Notes: a model not told the origin generated them from the sequence alone. A DNA stretch of 64,000 bases from Streptomyces profundus (GCF_020740535.1 NZ_CP082362.1:7589711-7653710); one strand, 5' to 3'; counted from the first letter of the stretch, positions 25,450 through 34,736 are shown. Made by a program: numbers and translations.

Positions 25450-25970
25450 CGAGGATCGGTCCGGAGCGCCGGGTCTCCGTCAGGTCGGCGCGAAGGCGTT
25501 CCGACGGCGGCGCCCTCGGCGACGATCACCGGTGGCGCGGGCCCCGGGCTGTCGGCCCGTCAAGGACGTCCAGGGCCAGTCGCCGCCGGTGCCGGCGCCG
25601 GGTCCCATGGCCCACTCCCGGGCTGGCCTGCTTCGGCGACGCCGGCTCGGGCACCTCCTTCAGCACGCTCTTCCACCCGTCCCGGGCCGAGGACGGCGAG
25701 CGGCTGGGGGAGACGTCGGAACCCCGCTCGACGTGGTGGCCGGCGGACGGGTCTCCCGCTCGCGGCGGCGCGTGGGCCGCGGACCCGCCGCGAGCTGTGG
25801 ACGGCTCCGTTGGCGAACCGCGTCAACCGCCCCGACGAGCCGCTGGCCGCGGGGGAGGTAGTGCTGGCCCCGGGATACGGCCAGCCGGACGGCCACCGGA
25901 GGACGGACGGCGCCGCCCCGGGGCCGCAGCGGCGGCCCGAAGCCGTCCACCGGCTCTTGGACGCGCGCGG
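25450..25970 (+). pseudogene. Possible decayed coding region to the right of the island
   Basis: No intact gene fits this 520-base stretch. One plus-strand frame from about 25602 reads like real protein (GLACFGDAGSGTSFSTLFHP, then LGETSEPRSTWWPADG and DGSVGEPRQP) until about 25840, after which the sensible reading moves to another frame (LAAGEVVLAPGYGQPDGHRR). This pattern suggests a frameshifted remnant. I do not recognise the family. Confidence 0.3.
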
Positions 25971-26522
25971 TCAGTTCACGAGGGCGCGGCCGGGCGCTTC
26001 GTGGACGATGTGGTCGGCGGTCTGGGCGGGGGTGAGGGCCGCCGTGTCGAACCACCAGCCGGCGTCGCCGAGTTCGCGTCTCATGGCGGCGTCGAGGGCC
26101 TCGTAGCCGTCGAAGTCGAACCGGTCACGTGGATCCCTGACGCTGTTGCGGTACTGACAGACCTCGATGCCCGGGGCGAGGACGACGAACAGGACCCGGC
26201 GAGGTGTGAGGAGATCGAGGAAGACGTCCAGCTTCTCGCGGGACGGGATCATCGCGTCGATCAGGGGCGTGAAGCCGGCCTCGGCGAAGTTGTTCGCCAG
26301 CGTGCACAGATTGCGGTGCAGCAGCTCGACCTGCCGTGCCGCTTCGTCGGCGGGCTCGCCCAGGGCCCAGACGAATCCGCTGACGATCATCTTGTTGAGC
26401 TCATCGCCGTCGAGCCGGGCGGAACGCGCCAGCTTCTCCGCGACCAGCCTGGTCACGGTCGACTTCCCAGCGCCCGGCATCCCCGTCACGATCAGGCAGC
26501 TCGGCCCCCCAGCAGTGGTCAC
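25971..26522 (-). CDS. P-loop kinase-like / AAA-type small NTPase
   Basis: 183 residues from a GTG at 26522 (VTTAGGPSCLIVTGMPG). The Walker A is GMPGAGKST near the N-terminus. LVAEKLARSARLDGDELNKM, DAMIPSREKLDVFLDLL and CQYRNSVRDPRDRFDFDGYE resemble small-molecule kinases related to adenylylsulfate and chloramphenicol phosphotransferases. The likely reaction is ATP-dependent phosphoryl transfer to an unknown substrate in the cytosol. An open frame extends upstream to 26615 but lacks family features. Confidence 0.7.
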   Translation of the reverse strand: MTTAGGPSCLIVTGMPGAGKSTVTRLVAEKLARSARLDGDELNKMIVSGFVWALGEPADEAARQVELLHRNLCTLANNFAEAGFTPLIDAMIPSREKLDVFLDLLTPRRVLFVVLAPGIEVCQYRNSVRDPRDRFDFDGYEALDAAMRRELGDAGWWFDTAALTPAQTADHIVHEAPGRALVN

Positions 26523-26611
26523 GGCCGGATGATGCCAGCGTGCTCCCCGGGTGGCAATACGCACACCGCCCGCCGCCCCCCACGGATGGGCGGCGGCGAG
26601 CGGGAAGGGCC

Positions 26612-26650
26612 GCACCGGGCCCCGGCGGTGGTGGAGCCGGGGCCCGGTGC
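26612..26650 (-). terminator. Strong hairpin downstream of the GH6 gene
   Basis: Perfect 15-base arms, GCACCGGGCCCCGGC at 26612-26626 and its complement at 26636-26650, around a 9-base loop, 44 bases past the GH6 stop. The position and strength fit a transcription terminator for the cellulase gene. Confidence 0.6.
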
Positions 26651-26693
26651 GGAGCTCCGTCAGGGGATCAACGGGAGGTCGCCCGACACCGGG

Positions 26694-28424
26694 TCACAGG
26701 GGCGGGTAGGCGTTCGCCAGCAGCTCCTGGAACTGCGCGGAGAACCAGTGGCCGGAGATGGGAGCGTCACCCAGGGCGCCGGACATGTTGTGGTTGTTGC
26801 GCGGGTTGCCCTCGTAGGTGGGGTCGCACATCTCGTCGAAGCCCTTGCCCTCGTCGTTCGGGATCTCCTCGCTGGAGCCGTCCGACTCGCCCGGGGGCTT
26901 GATCCACACGTAGGCGTCGATGCCGGCGGCGGGTGCGACCTCGGGCCGCTCACCGAGCCCGGCACCGGCCTGGTTGCACCAGTTGCCGGCCTGGAACCGC
27001 TGGTCGACCCGGCTGCCCTCGACATACGCGTCCACGTCCGTCTGCGGTCCCGGGCCCGTCGGACGGTCGGGGCCGCCCCAGCCGCTGCGGGAGGTGTCGA
27101 TCAGCATCCCGATGCCGGAGTCGAACCCGAGCGAGACCAGCTCGGTGCGGAACCCCTGGGCGAAGGACTGGTTGTCGACATAGCGGTTCCAGTCGATCCA
27201 GGAGCTCTCCCGCACCGAGGTGCCGTTGACCGAGTCGCCGATGCCGTAGTAGGGCTCGACCGCCGGGCCGTAGTTGGCGGTGTTGACGATGAACCCGTGC
27301 ACGTTGTGCACCGAACCGCTGTCGACGGCGACGTCGTGGAAGAGCTCGGCGGAGGCGCCGAGGTTGTCGTCCCATCCGATCCAGCCGTAGTGGCCGGCGT
27401 CCACGTAGTTGTAGACGTTGGGGATGGCGCCCAACTCCTGGAGGGCGTAGGCGATGCCCGCCTGGTAGTTGCCGTTGGCCAGCATCTCGTCACAGCCGGG
27501 CGTCGCGGTCACGCGCGGGCTGACGTTGGTGATGAGGTTCGGCAGCGAGTCGATCTCGATGACCGTGACGATCCGCAGGTCGGCGTAGGCCGGGTCGCCG
27601 AGGATCTCCGCGATCGGGTCGATGAACTCGTCCTTGTAGGTGTCGATGTCATCGGCGGCCAGCTCACCGTTGGAGGCGAGCGCGGCGCAGTCACGGCCCG
27701 GCAGGTTGTAGACCACGACCTGGAACACGAAGTTCTCGTGGTCCTGGGCCTGGACCAGCGCGTTGTCGAGGTGCTCGCGCAGGCCCGTGCTGTTGCCGGC
27801 CGAGCCGCCCTCGATGGCGGCGCGCCGGTCGAGCCAGACACCGGTGGGCTCGTTGGCGATGGCCGAACCGCCCGGCTCGGCGGCGGCGTTGGCCGACCAG
27901 TCCGGGTTCACGTAGACGCCGGCGTTCTGGTAGGGGTTGTCCACACGGTCCCCCGGCGGGTCGGGATCCGGGCCGGGGCCGGGGCCGCCGTCCTCGCCAC
28001 AGGTGACCCCGTTGACCGCGAAGCTCGTCGGCGCCGCGTTGGTTCCCGAGTAGGTGAAGTTGCCGCCGAAGCTCACGGAGGCCCCGGGGGCGATGGCGCC
28101 GTTCCAGCCGGTGTCCGACACGGTGACGGTCCGCCCGCTCTGGAACCAGGTCGCGTTCCAGCCCTGCGAGAGGGTCTGGTTGCCGGCGTACGCGTAGGTG
28201 AGTTCCCAGCCGTTGGTCGCGGTGGAGCCCGTGTTGGTGATGGTGAGGTTGGCCGTGAAGCCCGAACCCCAGTCGTTCGTCGCGTAGTCGACCTCGCAGG
28301 CGAAGTCGGCGGCGGAGGCGGTGCCCTGCGCCAGGCTGCCGGTGCCCAGCGTGGCGACGGCGAGGACCCCGGCGGTCAGCAGTGCGCGGCGTCTGCGTCG
28401 GGGTGGTGAGTTGGTGCGGCTCAT
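26694..28424 (-). CDS. Secreted CBM2-GH6 cellulase (exoglucanase-type)
   Basis: 576 residues from an ATG at 28424 with AAAGGA upstream. The signal peptide is about 1-39 (RRRRRALLTAGVLAVATLG ... ASA-AD). A family 2 carbohydrate-binding module follows (about 40-140: DWGSGFTANLTITNTGS, NGWELTYAY, GWNATW, SVSFGGNFTYSGTN), then a Pro/Gly/Asp linker and the GH6 catalytic domain with VVVYNLPGRDCAALASNGE and IEIDSLPNLITN, which contain the catalytic aspartates. It releases cellobiose or short oligomers from cellulose outside the cell. The CebR-like box at 28515 suggests induction by cellobiose. Confidence 0.93.
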   Translation of the reverse strand: MSRTNSPPRRRRRALLTAGVLAVATLGTGSLAQGTASAADFACEVDYATNDWGSGFTANLTITNTGSTATNGWELTYAYAGNQTLSQGWNATWFQSGRTVTVSDTGWNGAIAPGASVSFGGNFTYSGTNAAPTSFAVNGVTCGEDGGPGPGPDPDPPGDRVDNPYQNAGVYVNPDWSANAAAEPGGSAIANEPTGVWLDRRAAIEGGSAGNSTGLREHLDNALVQAQDHENFVFQVVVYNLPGRDCAALASNGELAADDIDTYKDEFIDPIAEILGDPAYADLRIVTVIEIDSLPNLITNVSPRVTATPGCDEMLANGNYQAGIAYALQELGAIPNVYNYVDAGHYGWIGWDDNLGASAELFHDVAVDSGSVHNVHGFIVNTANYGPAVEPYYGIGDSVNGTSVRESSWIDWNRYVDNQSFAQGFRTELVSLGFDSGIGMLIDTSRSGWGGPDRPTGPGPQTDVDAYVEGSRVDQRFQAGNWCNQAGAGLGERPEVAPAAGIDAYVWIKPPGESDGSSEEIPNDEGKGFDEMCDPTYEGNPRNNHNMSGALGDAPISGHWFSAQFQELLANAYPPL

Positions 28425-28514
28425 GGAGAGTCCTTTCGGTGATGACCGGTTCCGGTGCCTCGCACGGCGACCCGAGGCGATCGGGACGATGCGCGTCTGA
28501 ACGGCCAGGCTTCT

Positions 28515-28528
28515 TGGAAGCGCTCCCA
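28515..28528. promoter_or_regulatory. CebR-type operator upstream of GH6
   Basis: TGGAAGCGCTCCCA differs at one base from the 14-base CebR box TGGGAGCGCTCCCA known from Streptomyces cellulose-utilisation genes. It lies 90 bases before the GH6 start; TAACTT about 15 bases further upstream could be the -10. Confidence 0.75.
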
Positions 28529-28662
28529 CTGGCTGAGGGGAAGTTAGCGCCTCGTCGCGCGCCGCACCAGACTTCTGTGCGAAAAATGTGATGACGCTGC
28601 AACCGGGGAGTGGTTGCACACCAGGGAAGTTGCGGGCTGGTCGCGAGGTGGCCCCAAAGGTC

Positions 28663-28691
28663 TTGACAGGTACGCACTTTGGTCGCAATCT
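28663..28691 (+). promoter_or_regulatory. Rightward promoter next to the second CebR box
   Basis: TTGACA (28663-28668), a 17-base spacer and CAATCT (28686-28691) form a plausible sigma-70-like promoter. It points to the kinase gene at 28945 and runs straight into the operator that starts at 28692. Confidence 0.45.
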
Positions 28692-28705
28692 TGGGAGCGC
28701 TCCCA
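28692..28705. promoter_or_regulatory. Perfect CebR-type operator
   Basis: TGGGAGCGCTCCCA, a perfect 14-base palindrome matching the CebR consensus. It could serve either the GH6 gene (268 bases away) or the rightward promoter it touches. Confidence 0.8.
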
Positions 28706-28944
28706 CATTTTGTTCACCCATGACGGTGTTTCCGGTGTGCTCCGCGTCCCGGGAGGGCCGCCGCACCGCTCCTGCGGCGCCCGTGCGGGCCGTTCTCGTG
28801 CCCGGCGGCCGACGCGTCGCCGATCTGTCCCCAACTCATGCCTGCCTGAGGGGACTTCGCCCCTGTGGAAGGGGCCGCCCGGCCCGGCATCGTGATCTAC
28901 GCTGTCCACCAGCCGTATTGTTCGACCACGCGGGAGCGCTGGGC

Positions 28945-31071
28945 ATGGACCACACCGTGGGACCGGGGAAACTGATCGGCGGGCGGTACGAGCTCACCGA
29001 GCTGATCGGCAGCGGTGGCTTCGGGAGGGTCTGGAAGGCGCGTGACCAGCGACTTCAGGCGGACGTCGCGCTCAAGGGGCTGTTCCTGCCGCCGTCCTCG
29101 TCCGCCGCCGAGCAGGAGGACCGGATCAGGCGATCGGAGCGCGAGGTCCTCAACGCGGCCAGGCTTCGGGACCACCCCCACATCGTGAGCGTGCACGATG
29201 TCGTCGTCGAGGACGACATTCCCTGGATAGCCATGCAGCTCGTGGTGGGCCGCTCCCTGGGGGAGCGCCTCCAGGAGTCCGGTCCTCTGTCGCTGAGCGA
29301 GGCGACCGACGTGGCCAGGGCCATGCTGAAGGCGCTCGCCGCCGCGCACGGCGCGGGGATCGTGCACCGTGACATCAAGCCGGCCAATGTCCTGCTCGCC
29401 GACAACGGCGCGATCCTGCTGACCGACTTCGGGATCGCGACCCACGAGACGGACGTCTCGCTGACCGTGACGGGCAGCGTGGTGGGTTCCGCCCCCTATA
29501 TGGCGCCGGAACGCGTCCTCGGCGAGAAGGGGCAGGCGCCGAGCGACCTCTTCTCCCTCGGGGTGACGCTGCACGAGGCGGTCGAAGGCGCCTCCCCCTT
29601 CGACCGGGGCTCCACGGCCGCCTCGCTGCACGCGGTGGCCTACGATGACCCCCCGCAGCTCCAGCGGGCCGAGGCCCTGGCGCCCCTCGTCAACCGGCTG
29701 TTGGCCAAGGCGCCCGGCGACCGCCCGACGATCGCCGAGGCGTTCGACCTGCTCGACGCCCCGCCGGTGTCCACGCCGCCGCCGGTGGCCGCCACCCCGA
29801 CGGCGATCGTCACGGAACTGTCGACGGTGCCGCCCCAGGCGATGCCCACGGCGACGGCCTGGCCGACCCCGTTGGCCTGGGCGGCCCCGCCGACCCCGGC
29901 GCCGCCCCCGCCGCCCTCCCGGGGCTCGGGCCTGAAGTGGCTGGGCTGGATCGTGGCCCTCGGCCTCGGCGTGCTCGTGGTCGTGCTGATCGCCGTCAAC
30001 CGGGCGGGGGACTCGGACCCGGACGACGGGGGCGGCGGAGCGTTCGCCAACCAGACGCCGGTCCAGATCACGGACAACGCCACGGCGGAGTCCACGATCG
30101 AGGTCGTCGGCGTGGGCGGCAACGCCCCCCGGGAGCTGGAGGTCGCCGTCGACATCAGCCACGAACACATCAATGACCTGGAGTTGGAGTTGGTGGCGCC
30201 GGACGGTACGGCCTTCGAGTTGGAGGCGTTCGACGGGCCGCACGAGTACACGGTGGACGCCTCCGCCGCCCGCGCGGACGGCATGTGGGCCCTGGTGGTC
30301 CGGGACACCGCCGCGGTCGACGAGGGCACGCTGAACTCCTGGTCGCTGCGGTTCGGAGCCGGCTCGGACATCGGGGGCACCTCGCTGGGCGATGGGTCCT
30401 TCACGAGCACCACGCCCGTGTCCATCCCCGACGAGGCCACGATCGAGTCGACGATCGACGTCGCGGGCGTGGGGGGCAGCGCCCCGCAGGCGTTGCGGGT
30501 CGCCGTCGACATCAGCCACGAGCATGTCGGTGACCTGGAGTTGGAGTTGGTGGCGCCGGACGGTACGGCCTTCGAGTTGGAGGCGTTCGACGAGCCGCAC
30601 GAGTACACGGTGGACGCGTCCGCCGCCGGCGCGGACGGCATGTGGGTCCTGGTGGTCCGGGACACCGCGGGGCTGGACGAGGGCACGTTGAACTCCTGGT
30701 CGCTGCGGTTCGGAGCCGGCTCGGGCGGCTCGGGGGCCTCGGGGAACACCAGGACGTTCACCAACACGGCATCGTTGACCATCGAGGAGAACGTCGAATC
30801 CGAGTCGACCATCGAGGTCAGCGGCATCGGCGGCCACGCCCCCGGTGAACTGCGGGTCACCATCGATATCGAGCACCGGTATGTCGACGAGGTGGAGTTG
30901 GAGTTGGTGGCGCCGGACGGCACGGCCTTCGAGCTGGACCCGGTCGACGGGCCGCACGAGTACACGGTGGACGCCTCGGCCGCCGGGGCCGACGGCACCT
31001 GGACCCTGAAGCTCACCGACGACGTCTACCTCGACGACGGCACCCTCAACTCCTGGTCTCTCTCCTTCTGA
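28945..31071 (+). CDS. Membrane Ser/Thr protein kinase with three extracellular P (proprotein-convertase) domains
   Basis: 708 residues. The cytosolic kinase is about 14-270: glycine loop GSGGFG (22-27), Lys44 in VALKGL, HRDIKPAN (141-148), DFG (161-163) and APE (187-189), all intact. A Pro-rich juxtamembrane linker leads to one helix (about 332-352). Outside are three copies of a jelly-roll P domain (from about 367, 486 and 605), each with the block LELELVAPDGTAFEL and the ending GTLNSWSLRFG or similar. P domains normally accompany subtilisin-like proteases, so a kinase sensor built of them is unusual. The MoxR-VWA pair follows on the same strand and may be controlled by it. Confidence 0.9.
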   Translation: MDHTVGPGKLIGGRYELTELIGSGGFGRVWKARDQRLQADVALKGLFLPPSSSAAEQEDRIRRSEREVLNAARLRDHPHIVSVHDVVVEDDIPWIAMQLVVGRSLGERLQESGPLSLSEATDVARAMLKALAAAHGAGIVHRDIKPANVLLADNGAILLTDFGIATHETDVSLTVTGSVVGSAPYMAPERVLGEKGQAPSDLFSLGVTLHEAVEGASPFDRGSTAASLHAVAYDDPPQLQRAEALAPLVNRLLAKAPGDRPTIAEAFDLLDAPPVSTPPPVAATPTAIVTELSTVPPQAMPTATAWPTPLAWAAPPTPAPPPPPSRGSGLKWLGWIVALGLGVLVVVLIAVNRAGDSDPDDGGGGAFANQTPVQITDNATAESTIEVVGVGGNAPRELEVAVDISHEHINDLELELVAPDGTAFELEAFDGPHEYTVDASAARADGMWALVVRDTAAVDEGTLNSWSLRFGAGSDIGGTSLGDGSFTSTTPVSIPDEATIESTIDVAGVGGSAPQALRVAVDISHEHVGDLELELVAPDGTAFELEAFDEPHEYTVDASAAGADGMWVLVVRDTAGLDEGTLNSWSLRFGAGSGGSGASGNTRTFTNTASLTIEENVESESTIEVSGIGGHAPGELRVTIDIEHRYVDEVELELVAPDGTAFELDPVDGPHEYTVDASAAGADGTWTLKLTDDVYLDDGTLNSWSLSF
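30043..31068 (+). repeat. Three tandem 357-bp P-domain repeats
   Basis: Units recur with a period of exactly 357 bases (119 codons): the GAGTTGGTGGCGCCGGACGG block stands at 30187, 30544 and 30901. Units 1 and 2 share long identical runs, which indicates recent duplication or gene conversion. Confidence 0.85.
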
Positions 31072-31215
31072 CAGCTCCCTCTGACAGCTCGTTCTGAGAA
31101 CGCCGCCCCCCTCGGGCACCGGGAGGACCCCCGCGCCTACGGTTGGACCTGGGCAGAACCACCGGGACGCCGGCCCGCCGGCGCCCACCCGGCATCGCGG
31201 GCAGGAGAGCGGCAC

Positions 31216-32415
31216 ATGGAGGCACACGACGTGCGGGACACCGCCGAGCGGCTGCGGGCGATCAGCGCCGAACTGTCCGACCGCTTCTACGAGCGGGAGG
31301 ACGTGGTGCGGACGCTGGTGGTGACGCTGCTGGCCGGCCGGCACTCGCTGGTGCTCGGCCCACCGGGAACGGCGAAGTCCGAGATGGCCCGGGAGCTGAC
31401 GGGCCGGATCGAGGGCGCGTCCTACTGGGAGATCCTGCTGAGCAAGTTCACCGCGCCGACCAGGATGTTCGGCCCCGTCGACGTCGCCGCCCTGGCCCGG
31501 GGCGAGTACCGGCAGATCTACGAGGGCCGCGCCACGACCGCGCACATCGCCTTCATCGACGAGATATTCAAGTGCTCCACGGCCGCCCTGAACGAGACCC
31601 TCGGCTACCTCAACGAGCGGATCTACCACCCCGAGAGCGGCGGCGAGCCGATCCGCTGTCCCCTGATCGGGGCCATCACGGCGAGCAACGAACTGCCAGC
31701 GGGGGAGGACTCCGGCGCGATCTACGACCGACTGCTGGTACGCGTCGAGGTGGGCTATCTGGCCGACCCCGCCAACTTCGCCGCGCTGGTCAGATCCGCC
31801 GTCAGCCTCCCCGACCCACCGGCGCGGACCACCGTCGAGCTGGCCGCGCTACGGCACGCCGTGGCCGAGGCCGTCCCCGGCGTCGCCGTCCCCGACACGG
31901 TCGTGGACGCCGTGTGCACGCTGCGGGCGGCGCTCCGCCGCAAGGAGCTCATCGCCTCCGACCGCCGCTGGCGGCAGGCGGTGCGCCTGCTCCAGGCATC
32001 CGCCTACCTCGACGGCCGCCCGGCGGTCGCCGAGACGGACCTGTCGGTGCTGACCCATGTGCTGTGGGACTCCCCGGCCCAGCGCCCCACCGTCGAACGC
32101 GAGGTGCTGCACCTGGTCAACCCGGACGCCAAGGAGGCACTCGACCTGGCCGACGCGGTCGAGGAGCTGGAGGCCCAACTCGACGCCATGGCGGGGCAGT
32201 CCCGCGAGGCGTTGAGCGAGTGGGTCATCAAACGGGCCCACAGCACGCTCGCCAGGGCGGGAAGGAGACTGGGGGAGTTGCGCCTGGAGGCGGCGGGCGC
32301 CGGCCGGTCGACCGCCGCCATCGACCGGGTCATCGGCCGCCAGCGCGCCGTCCGGGCCCGCGTCCTCACGGAGGCGCTGGGCATGGACGCGAGCATGGTG
32401 CAGTCCCAGCTCTGA
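31216..32415 (+). CDS. MoxR-family AAA+ ATPase (RavA-like)
   Basis: 399 residues. Walker A is GPPGTAKSEMA (from residue 48), Walker B is IAFIDEIFK (111-119), and TASNELPAGEDSGAIYDRLL contains sensor 1 and the arginine-finger region. The C-terminal part has a lid and a helical arm as in RavA. MoxR ATPases act as chaperones that assemble or activate partner proteins, usually together with a VWA protein. That partner is encoded 20 bases downstream. Confidence 0.9.
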   Translation: MEAHDVRDTAERLRAISAELSDRFYEREDVVRTLVVTLLAGRHSLVLGPPGTAKSEMARELTGRIEGASYWEILLSKFTAPTRMFGPVDVAALARGEYRQIYEGRATTAHIAFIDEIFKCSTAALNETLGYLNERIYHPESGGEPIRCPLIGAITASNELPAGEDSGAIYDRLLVRVEVGYLADPANFAALVRSAVSLPDPPARTTVELAALRHAVAEAVPGVAVPDTVVDAVCTLRAALRRKELIASDRRWRQAVRLLQASAYLDGRPAVAETDLSVLTHVLWDSPAQRPTVEREVLHLVNPDAKEALDLADAVEELEAQLDAMAGQSREALSEWVIKRAHSTLARAGRRLGELRLEAAGAGRSTAAIDRVIGRQRAVRARVLTEALGMDASMVQSQL

Positions 32416-32435
32416 ACCCGCGAAGGAGCCACACC

Positions 32436-33935
32436 ATGGACGGGACAGCGGGCCGCCCCCGGGAGTCGGCGCGCCGCTGGGACGCCGCCACGCCGGGGAC
32501 CGCAGCCGTGGTCGGGGACCAGTGCGACCTGATGGCGTGGCGCGACACCTACGAGCGGTCCGCCGGGCTACGTGATCTCGCCGCGGAGCTGGCCGCGCGC
32601 CACCCGCACAGCGCCGATCTGCTCGCCGACGTGTTCCTGGCCGCCTACAAGGCCGCGCCGAGGGTGCGCGACCGCGCCGAGACGGCCCCCTCCCGATGGG
32701 TCAACCACCAGATCGTCACCGGGCTGCTCACGGCGCCCGAGTTCGCCGAGCTGCGCCGGGAGACGGTCGGCGACCCGTATGCCGCGGCCATGGCCGTCCT
32801 CGCCCTGGCCACCGCGCTGCGCCGCCTGCTGGAGCGGTCCCGCGACGCCCAGGAACAGGCCGAGCGGGCGACACGGGCCCAGCGGGCCGCCGAAGGCACG
32901 GCGAACGCCGGGGACGAGGCGGTGGCGCGGGCCGCCGAAGCCGCGCGTGGCCTCGACCGGTCCCTCGCCGCGGCGGCCCCCGGCGTCCGCGCCACCGCGC
33001 GGAACGCGGCGGCGCGGGCCGCCGAAGCCGCCCGGGCGGAGACCGCGCTGATGCGGGCGTGGGGCGTCGGCCCCGGCGAGCTGGAACGCATGCCGTTCGA
33101 CCAGCGCGCCCGGCTCGCCGAGCGGCTGCGCACCGGCCGTCTCGCCCGGTGGGCCGAACTGATCGGCCGCTTCCGGCGGATGGCCGACGGCGAGCGCGCC
33201 CGCAGGGTGGAGCACACCGGCGGGGAGCTGGTCGGCGTCACCCTCGGCGACGACCTCTCCCGGGTCGTCCCCGCCGAGCTGGTCAACCTCGGGCTGCCCG
33301 AGCTGCGCGCGGTGTTCGCCGCCCGCTATGCCGCGGGGGAGCTGATGATCTACGACAGCGAGGGGGAGCGGCCCACGGGCCGGGGCGCCATCGTCGCCTG
33401 TGTGGACACCTCGCACTCCATGTACGAGGCGGGCCCCGGCGGCGTCACCCGGGAGGCGTGGGCCAAGGCATGCGCCCTGGCGCTGCTGGATCAGGCACGC
33501 CAGGGCGGGCGGGACTTCGTCGGCATCCTGTTCTCGTCAGCCGACCGGCTGCGGGTCTTCCGCTTCCCCGCCGGCGGGCCCGCCGACATCGCCCGGGTGC
33601 TCGACTTCGCCGAGACGTTCCTCGGTGGCGGCACCAGCTACCAGGCGCCGCTGACCGCCGCCGGCGAGCTGCTCGCGGAGGAGTTCGACGCCGCGGCCCG
33701 CGCCCGGGGCGACATCGTGCTGATCACCGACGACGAGTGCGATGTCACCGAGGAGTGGACGCGCGGCTGGAACGACGCCAAACACCGGCTGGGCTTCCGG
33801 GTCTTCGGCGTCGCCGTCGGCGCCCCGCGCGCCGCCGAGGCCGGCTCGGTCCTCGACGCCCTCTGCGACAACCTCCGCGCCATCGGGGATCTCACCGACG
33901 TGCACGCCGCCGCCGACCTGTTCCGCGTGATCTGA
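32436..33935 (+). CDS. VWA-domain protein, partner of the MoxR ATPase (ViaA-like)
   Basis: 499 residues, ATG at 32436 with GAAGGAG upstream. The N-terminal 300 residues are helical and Ala/Arg-rich. The C-terminal VWA domain has the MIDAS motif DTSHS (324-328), a GGGTSYQ threonine loop and ITDDECD. The metal site looks complete. Together with the upstream ATPase it forms a MoxR-VWA module resembling RavA-ViaA. The client is unknown; co-direction with the P-domain kinase is suggestive. Confidence 0.88.
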   Translation: MDGTAGRPRESARRWDAATPGTAAVVGDQCDLMAWRDTYERSAGLRDLAAELAARHPHSADLLADVFLAAYKAAPRVRDRAETAPSRWVNHQIVTGLLTAPEFAELRRETVGDPYAAAMAVLALATALRRLLERSRDAQEQAERATRAQRAAEGTANAGDEAVARAAEAARGLDRSLAAAAPGVRATARNAAARAAEAARAETALMRAWGVGPGELERMPFDQRARLAERLRTGRLARWAELIGRFRRMADGERARRVEHTGGELVGVTLGDDLSRVVPAELVNLGLPELRAVFAARYAAGELMIYDSEGERPTGRGAIVACVDTSHSMYEAGPGGVTREAWAKACALALLDQARQGGRDFVGILFSSADRLRVFRFPAGGPADIARVLDFAETFLGGGTSYQAPLTAAGELLAEEFDAAARARGDIVLITDDECDVTEEWTRGWNDAKHRLGFRVFGVAVGAPRAAEAGSVLDALCDNLRAIGDLTDVHAAADLFRVI

Positions 33936-34150
33936 GCCCCGCCGGCTCCCGTCCCACGCCGGGGCGCGCCCCCCGGCGCGGGGCCGTGCGCCGTTCGCTC
34001 CACCATCCCCCTTTCGGGTGTATCAGCTCGCCCGGTACTCCCGAACCGCCGCGCGTCGACGGATAGTTGGGGCGGCCGACCGGAAGGGCGGCCCGTTCGC
34101 CGCGTCGAGGTGCGCGGCCGGAGAACGCACGGGAAGCATCCGAGAGAAGC

Positions 34151-34187
34151 CGCGAGCCTTCGAGAACCTTCGAGAACCTTCGAGAAA
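34151..34187 (+). repeat. Short tandem repeat in the EF-hand gene leader
   Basis: CGAGAACCTT occurs twice in perfect tandem (34161-34180), with a degenerate unit before it and a partial one after. It ends 15 bases before the EF-hand start codon. Confidence 0.7.
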
Positions 34188-34202
34188 CAGGGTGGGACGT
34201 CC

Positions 34203-34736
34203 ATGCGTGACGAGGTGCTCAACCGGGTCAGGGTTCTCTTCTCCGTGCTCGACGCCGATGGAAACGGCGTGCTGGAGCAGGCGGACTTCGCGTTGATGGG
34301 GAGCCGGGTGGACGCGGCGGCATGGCGTTCCACCCCGGCCGAACGGGAGGTCGTGCGGGTCGAGTTCCGCAACTGGTGGGAGGCGCTGGCCGCCGCCCTG
34401 GACACCGATGGCGACGGGCGGATCGACTTCGACGAGTACAGCGGCGTCGTGCTCTCCCCGGAGCGGTTCGCCGACACCGTCGCCGCGTTCGCCCGCGCGT
34501 TGGCCCCGCTCGGCGACCCGGAGGGCAGGGGAACGATCGCGCGGGACGTCTTCCTGGCGCTGATGACCGCGATCGGCTTCGCCCCCGACCGGGTGGACGC
34601 CGTCTTCGACGCCCTGGGCCCGTCGGCCGACGACCGGATCGAGGTGACCGCCTGGGAGGGCGCCGTCCGGGACTTCTTCACCCCGGACAAGGTCGGCATC
34701 GCCGGCGATCACCTGGCGGACCCGCCCGCCGCCTGA
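34203..34736 (+). CDS. EF-hand calcium-binding protein
   Basis: 177 residues. The second EF loop is canonical (DTDGDGRIDFDE, 67-78). The first (DADGNGVLEQAD, 17-28) is good except for Asp at position 12. Two later pairs (LGDPEGRGTIARDVF and LGPSADDRIEVTAW) look degenerate. It is soluble and resembles the calerythrin-type actinobacterial calcium binders. The short tandem repeat just upstream may affect its expression. Confidence 0.88.
   Translation: MRDEVLNRVRVLFSVLDADGNGVLEQADFALMGSRVDAAAWRSTPAEREVVRVEFRNWWEALAAALDTDGDGRIDFDEYSGVVLSPERFADTVAAFARALAPLGDPEGRGTIARDVFLALMTAIGFAPDRVDAVFDALGPSADDRIEVTAWEGAVRDFFTPDKVGIAGDHLADPPAA

Noticed and set aside
30043..31068. CRISPR-like repeat array
   Set aside because: The 357-base periodicity is in-frame coding repetition of P domains, not short repeats with spacers. 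No CRISPR array is seen in the window.
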